Part shown: in pieces, positions 23,076 to 26,288 of the stretch
Position numbering within the stretch: position 1 is the stretch's first letter
Layout of the letters: each line of letters starts with the position of its first letter
The notes under the pieces: generated by a model
The model's input: only the letters and a program-made list of their open reading frames with translations
Databases searched by the model: none
What the model was told of the DNA's origin: nothing
Source of the DNA: JAAYBQ01 sp035403465
GTDB lineage: Bacteria > Spirochaetota > UBA4802 > UBA5550
Direction of reading: 5' to 3'
DNA length: 26,288 nucleotides
Assembly: GCA_035403465.1 (NCBI GenBank)
Contig: DAONFG010000042.1
Span: 1-26,288, forward strand
Position numbers and translations under genes: made by a program

Positions 23076-23945
23076 TCACATCCTGTTAGCAATCTGTACC
23101 ATGAGATACCAGAAGGCGTAAGCTTTCATGTTTGCGTTAAGCGCCTGGGTATGTTCCGGGGAGCAGCTATACCATTCGCCAGGATTAGCAGTCTGCCATA
23201 CAGTTGCCCAGTTTGTATCCTGTGAACCATCACCATTACTGTCATAATCGCAATTGTCGGTGCAGAGTAATCCCATGTAATTAACCAGGCCGTCAGGATC
23301 ATAAGACTCGATGTCCGCAAAATCAAACAGTACTTTATTGTTATCTCTGCAGTAGTCTCTTATCTGTTCATTCCGCAGATTAAGGTTGCCGTCGACACCG
23401 GTTCCATCAAGGTGACCGGTCATGTAAACAAATACAATATCAGGATAATCACTTTCAAGCTGTGTCATGTCGGATAAATATGTATTTATTATTGTCTCGT
23501 CTGCATGTGAAACACCCGCACACCATGACCAGATTACTACATTTATTTCACTATGACTGCTTAAATAGAGACGTGTGGCATCGACCCAGTCTCCATAATT
23601 ACTCTGGTTCAGGTCAGATGCACCGTACGCACTTCCATAACCTCCCATATCGCATCTCAGATCAAGTCCATCATAAAGATTGTTTGTGCGACCCCTTCCA
23701 TTCATAAATTCGACAAGTCCGTCCAGTCCTGTATCAATCTGGCTGCCGTGAGATGTGTGGCCGTAGGCAATCACAAGTTTTGATTTGGCATTATTAATCT
23801 CTGAATCAGAGAGCGATTCAAGAACTGAAAGTGTGGCAACCTCGTGGTTTGCGGCACTGCTCCCTGCAACTCCTGAACAGCCCTGGATTACCAGTAATCC
23901 AGGAAGCATTAGCACTATACCTGATACTATTTTTTTAATCTGCAT
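23076..23945 (-). CDS. Lipoprotein of unrecognised family, possibly SGNH-hydrolase-like
   Basis: A 289-residue protein with a type II signal peptide: hydrophobic stretch and LVIQGC with lipidation Cys23. The mature part opens with VIAYGHTSHGSQIDTGLDGL, a Gly/Ser/His block at the position where SGNH hydrolases have their first motif. Later come GSAYGASDLNQSNYGDW, INVVIWSWCAG (a central strand and turn), VFVYMTGHLDG and, near the end, SPEHTQALNANMKAYAFWYL, which could supply a C-terminal catalytic His. A DYDSNGDGSQD loop looks calcium-binding. I do not recognise a named family, and the hydrolase reading is only a fold-level guess. It has its own promoter with an embedded palindrome (24046-24073). 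Confidence 0.72.
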   Translation of the reverse strand: MQIKKIVSGIVLMLPGLLVIQGCSGVAGSSAANHEVATLSVLESLSDSEINNAKSKLVIAYGHTSHGSQIDTGLDGLVEFMNGRGRTNNLYDGLDLRCDMGGYGSAYGASDLNQSNYGDWVDATRLYLSSHSEINVVIWSWCAGVSHADETIINTYLSDMTQLESDYPDIVFVYMTGHLDGTGVDGNLNLRNEQIRDYCRDNNKVLFDFADIESYDPDGLVNYMGLLCTDNCDYDSNGDGSQDTNWATVWQTANPGEWYSCSPEHTQALNANMKAYAFWYLMVQIANRM

Positions 23946-24045
23946 CTGGAACTCTCTATTGCGAATAAAATAATCCGCTTAATAACAACGGATCGATGCC
24001 GGCATACTTTTAAATCATGTGATGAATAAATTTTAAGCACCGGAT

Positions 24046-24073
24046 AATATACACAATCCCCGGGAATTGTCAA
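24046..24073 (-). promoter_or_regulatory. Strong promoter with operator-like palindrome between -35 and -10
   Basis: On the minus strand TTGACA (24068-24073), a 16-base spacer and TATATT (24046-24051) form a near-consensus promoter, about 100 bases upstream of the lipoprotein start at 23945. An 18-base palindrome (24053-24070; arms ACAAT and ATTGT around CCCGGG, one mismatched pair) fills the spacer and runs into the -35. This is the classic place for a repressor operator. Confidence 0.6.
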
Positions 24074-24132
24074 CATGATAATACCTGTTTATGAGTGTAT
24101 TTCTATAATGAAAATACTTACCAAAATTTACG

Positions 24133-24292
24133 CCGCGAATAGCACAGAGCAAAGAATTAATCTGCCGTTTCGCTTAATTCTCCCGGATAAAAAAATAAGC
24201 ATGGTTGTTCTACTATTTTTTATCGGTGGTCAATCTGTGTTACAAACTTATCCCCCTCTGTGCTCTCTGAGCCTCTGTCGCAAAAAGACTGT
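24133..24292. repeat. Repeat-like, hairpin-rich intergenic segment
   Basis: This stretch of the 440-base gap (23946-24385) contains AGCACAGAG (24141-24149) and its inverse CTCTGTGCT (24256-24264). The latter is followed by more CTCTG-type units (CTCTGAGCCTCTGTCGC). Inside are two further inverted repeats: GAATTAA/TTAATTC (24154-24160, 24174-24180) and GATAAAAAAATA/TATTTTTTATC (24186-24197, 24214-24224). Repeats of CTCTGTG type with inverted ends occur as dispersed noncoding elements in several bacterial phyla, which is the reason for the call. No protein-coding frame here is convincing. Confidence 0.4.
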
Positions 24293-24385
24293 CCTATTGT
24301 AAACGATATTTGAAAATTCCGCAATTTGCAATATACTTGTAACAGAAGCCCGTGTCAGTATAAACGGCCACAGCCCGGAGGAAAT

Positions 24386-25552
24386 ATGGAAAGATACAAT
24401 CCCTTTGAAATACGCAATTTTATCCTGCCTGAGATACTCTTCGGCAGCGGAGCCATGGAGATGGTTGACAAGTGTGTTAAGGAACATGGTGCTGCAAAGA
24501 TTCTGGTTGTGACAGATCCGGGAGTACTTAAGGCCGGTTGGGCAGAGGTAGCTGACAGGCTTGTGAAAAATACAGGTATAAAATTCGTCCTGTACAGCGG
24601 TGTAACTTCAAATCCCAAAAATACTGAAGTTGCAGAAGGCGCCCTCCTCTTCGGCAAAGAGAAATGCAGCCTGATACTTGCAGTGGGAGGGGGCTCTGTC
24701 ATTGACTGCGCCAAGGGGATCGCAGCATCCTATTCCGGCAGTGTAAAAATAAACGAATTTGAGGGCGATGATCTTGTACCGCTCCAGCCCCCTCCGGTAA
24801 TATGCATACCCACGACAGCAGGGACATCATCAGACCTGTCGCAGTACGCAATGATCACGCGCACAGACCAGGACCGCAAGTTTGCGCTCAAAAGCCGTAA
24901 AATAATGCCGCGCATAACACTTATCGATTCCATAACGACAACAACACTGCCGCCTGAGCTCACCGCGTATTCAGGCATGGCCGCACTTGCAAACGCGTTT
25001 GAAGCATACACTTCAGCCATGTCTTCGCCGCTTACAGACATGTACGCGCTTAAGGCTGTAAACCTTTTATTCCACAACCTTGTACCCGCGATCGAGCACC
25101 ACTACGACCTGCGCTACAGGGACAGGATGATGTACGCATCGCTGCTTGCAGGCATGGCGTACAGCGCCACGGGACCAGGCTTATACCATGCAGCTGCAAA
25201 TTCACTTTCGGGTATCACGGGCCTTAACCACGGCGAGTGCTGCGCAGTGCTGCTTGAATATATTTCACGCGCTGACTTCTATTCAAGCTCGGAGAGGTAC
25301 AGCGACCTTGCCCGTGCAACAGGCGTCGACACGGAAGGTATGGGGCATGACCGGATACGCGACGCGCTGGTAAACGAAATAGATTCACTGCGGCTCAGGT
25401 CCGGGATCAGCTTCAGCTTAAGGGAACGCGGGGTTACAGCGGATAAATCCGGGGAACTTGCCGCGCAGGCTACGGGCAGTCTGCTGCTTAAAAACTGCGG
25501 ACGGGAGGTTCCGGCCGCAGCAGTCGAAAAGATTTTCACAAAGGCGATCTGA
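24386..25552 (+). CDS. Iron-containing alcohol dehydrogenase family protein with degenerate metal site (ErcA-like)
   Basis: A 388-residue protein from ATG 24386, chosen for GGAGG at 24377-24381; an upstream in-frame ATG at 24326 has no site. The N-domain NAD-binding part is intact (LAVGGGSVIDCAKGIAA and ICIPTTAGTSSDLSQYA). In the metal domain, family members have DALTHAIEAY, but here it reads AALANAFEAY: ligand Asp becomes Ala199 and ligand His becomes Asn203. In GLYHAAANSL the first His (268, ligand) remains, but the conserved second His becomes Asn272. The last ligand His282 (NHG) remains. Two of four metal ligands and a conserved active-site His are thus lost. The overall wording (FEGDDLVPL, PPPVICIPTTAGTS) is most like ErcA-type members, which have been linked to regulation. 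It ends six bases from a convergent chemoreceptor gene. Confidence 0.88.
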   Translation: MERYNPFEIRNFILPEILFGSGAMEMVDKCVKEHGAAKILVVTDPGVLKAGWAEVADRLVKNTGIKFVLYSGVTSNPKNTEVAEGALLFGKEKCSLILAVGGGSVIDCAKGIAASYSGSVKINEFEGDDLVPLQPPPVICIPTTAGTSSDLSQYAMITRTDQDRKFALKSRKIMPRITLIDSITTTTLPPELTAYSGMAALANAFEAYTSAMSSPLTDMYALKAVNLLFHNLVPAIEHHYDLRYRDRMMYASLLAGMAYSATGPGLYHAAANSLSGITGLNHGECCAVLLEYISRADFYSSSERYSDLARATGVDTEGMGHDRIRDALVNEIDSLRLRSGISFSLRERGVTADKSGELAAQATGSLLLKNCGREVPAAAVEKIFTKAI

Positions 25553-25558
25553 ACTATT

Positions 25559-26288
25559 TTATACCCTGAAATAGTTCATAAGCCTGTCGAGCACCTCCGC
25601 GTTATCACGCATGATCTCGGCAGTTGATGACAGCTGTTCCGCCGCTGATGCATTCTGCTGGGTAAGGCTGTCTGTCTGGTTCACAGCCTCTGATATCTGC
25701 CCTAATCCCGAAGTCTGTTCCTTTGTAGCCGCACTGATCTCCTGAATAATGGTCCTGACCTTTTTAATTGCTTCAAAAATCTCCTTAAGGGCCTTACCGC
25801 TGTCATTAGCAAGCTTTGTCCCTTCGTTTACCTTCTCTGTCGAGTTCTTGATAAGCGCCTCGATCTCCTTTGACGAAGTCCCGGAACGCTGCGCAAGATT
25901 ACGCACCTCGGTGGCAACAACAGCAAAACTCCTGCCGTGTTCACCCGCGCGCGCAGCCTCGACCGCAGCGTTTAGTGAAAGCAGGTTTGTCTGGAACGAA
26001 ATGCTGTTTATAATATCTATGATATCCCTGATTTTTTTGGATGATTCGTTGATTTCATTGATTGCCACAACCGCCCTGTGCATGACCTCGTCGCCTTTAG
26101 CGGCAAGTTCATAGGTGTTATCCGAAAGTTTGTCTGCCGTAACTGCACTCTCCGCGTTCTGTGTAACAGTTGATATCAGCTCCTCAAGCGTTGCGGATAT
26201 CTCCTCTACGCTGGCAGCCTGTTCGTTAGTGCTCTGTGAAAGGCTCAGGGCAGCCTGCTTGATAGCATCGCTGCTTGTCGAAACAAGG
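25559..26288 (-). CDS. Methyl-accepting chemotaxis protein, C-terminal signalling domain (cut by window edge)
   Basis: The frame is open from the right edge to a stop at 25559-25561, giving about 242 residues; an internal ATG at 26083 is not the start. The hairpin tip that binds CheA and CheW is intact: ISFQTNLLSLNAAVEAARAG followed by EHGRSFAVVATEVRNLAQRS. Methylation-type helices flank it (NEQAASVEEISATLEELIST on one side, LTQQNASAAEQLSSTAEIMR on the other). The protein ends in LDRLMNYFRV without a CheR-tethering pentapeptide. The sensor and any membrane segments lie outside the window. It reports a signal to the chemotaxis kinase that controls the flagella encoded in this same window. It converges on the ADH-family gene with a six-base gap. 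Confidence 0.95.
   Translation of the reverse strand, partial: LVSTSSDAIKQAALSLSQSTNEQAASVEEISATLEELISTVTQNAESAVTADKLSDNTYELAAKGDEVMHRAVVAINEINESSKKIRDIIDIINSISFQTNLLSLNAAVEAARAGEHGRSFAVVATEVRNLAQRSGTSSKEIEALIKNSTEKVNEGTKLANDSGKALKEIFEAIKKVRTIIQEISAATKEQTSGLGQISEAVNQTDSLTQQNASAAEQLSSTAEIMRDNAEVLDRLMNYFRV

Noticed and set aside
24075..24302. 75-codon plus-strand frame in the gap before the ADH-family gene
   Set aside because: No ribosome site, unlikely composition, and it lies in the repeat-like, hairpin-rich segment.

Overview
The window looks like a spirochaete chromosome (Spirochaetota; I cannot place the genus). The main reason is a minus-strand flagellar basal-body cluster in the spirochaetal order flgB-flgC-fliE-fliF-fliG-fliH-fliI-fliJ, ending in an FlbB-like gene for the periplasmic flagellar collar. 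Base composition is moderate, genes are tightly packed with short overlaps, and strong GGAGG ribosome sites are common, with some GTG and TTG starts. No rRNA, convincing tRNA, CRISPR array, transposase, prophage or plasmid gene was seen.

Layout. Positions 1-2657 (+) hold a probable envelope operon: a gene entering from the left, an LPP20-like exported protein, a single-pass membrane protein with a long polar tail, and an exported TPR protein. Positions 2746-3219 encode a DtxR/MntR-family metal-dependent repressor. It is separated by a long bidirectional terminator from an isolated minus-strand EF-G gene (3348-5423). A 325-base gap with a strong hairpin between short direct repeats precedes an exported TPR protein (5749-6225, -). 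Positions 6428-7912 (+) hold a stand-alone receiver-domain protein, a RimI-like acetyltransferase and the EngB/YsxC ribosome-assembly GTPase. EngB overlaps tail-to-tail with the end of the flagellar cluster.

The flagellar cluster (16408 down to 7887, -) encodes the proximal rod (FlgB, FlgC), the rod/MS-ring junction (FliE), the MS ring (FliF), the switch (FliG), the export ATPase and its regulators (FliH, FliI, FliJ), a signal-less lytic transglycosylase and the FlbB-like collar protein. Unusual details are a 47-codon gene between flgC and fliE and stem-loops in the fliE/fliF, fliF/fliG and fliH/fliI gaps. These suggest that the cluster is read as several sub-units with different transcript levels.

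Right of the cluster, on the plus strand, are a FadL-like outer-membrane protein (16652-17995) and a large membrane-bound c-di-GMP enzyme with CHASE4, HAMP, PAS, GGDEF and EAL domains (18204-21056). They are followed by a small Cys-containing exported protein (-), a 63-residue coiled-coil protein with its own promoter (+), an acidic leucine-rich-repeat protein with a J-domain-like HPDK motif (-), and a lipoprotein of unrecognised family whose promoter contains a near-perfect palindrome (-). After a 440-base gap with a repeat-like segment comes an iron-ADH-family protein that has lost two of its four metal ligands (+), convergent with a truncated methyl-accepting chemotaxis protein (-).

The most promising material for new biology is the degenerate ADH beside a chemoreceptor, the extra small gene and the intercistronic stem-loops of the flagellar cluster, the J-like/LRR protein, and the operator-like promoter at about 24046-24073. 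No complete new defence or mobile system is visible.
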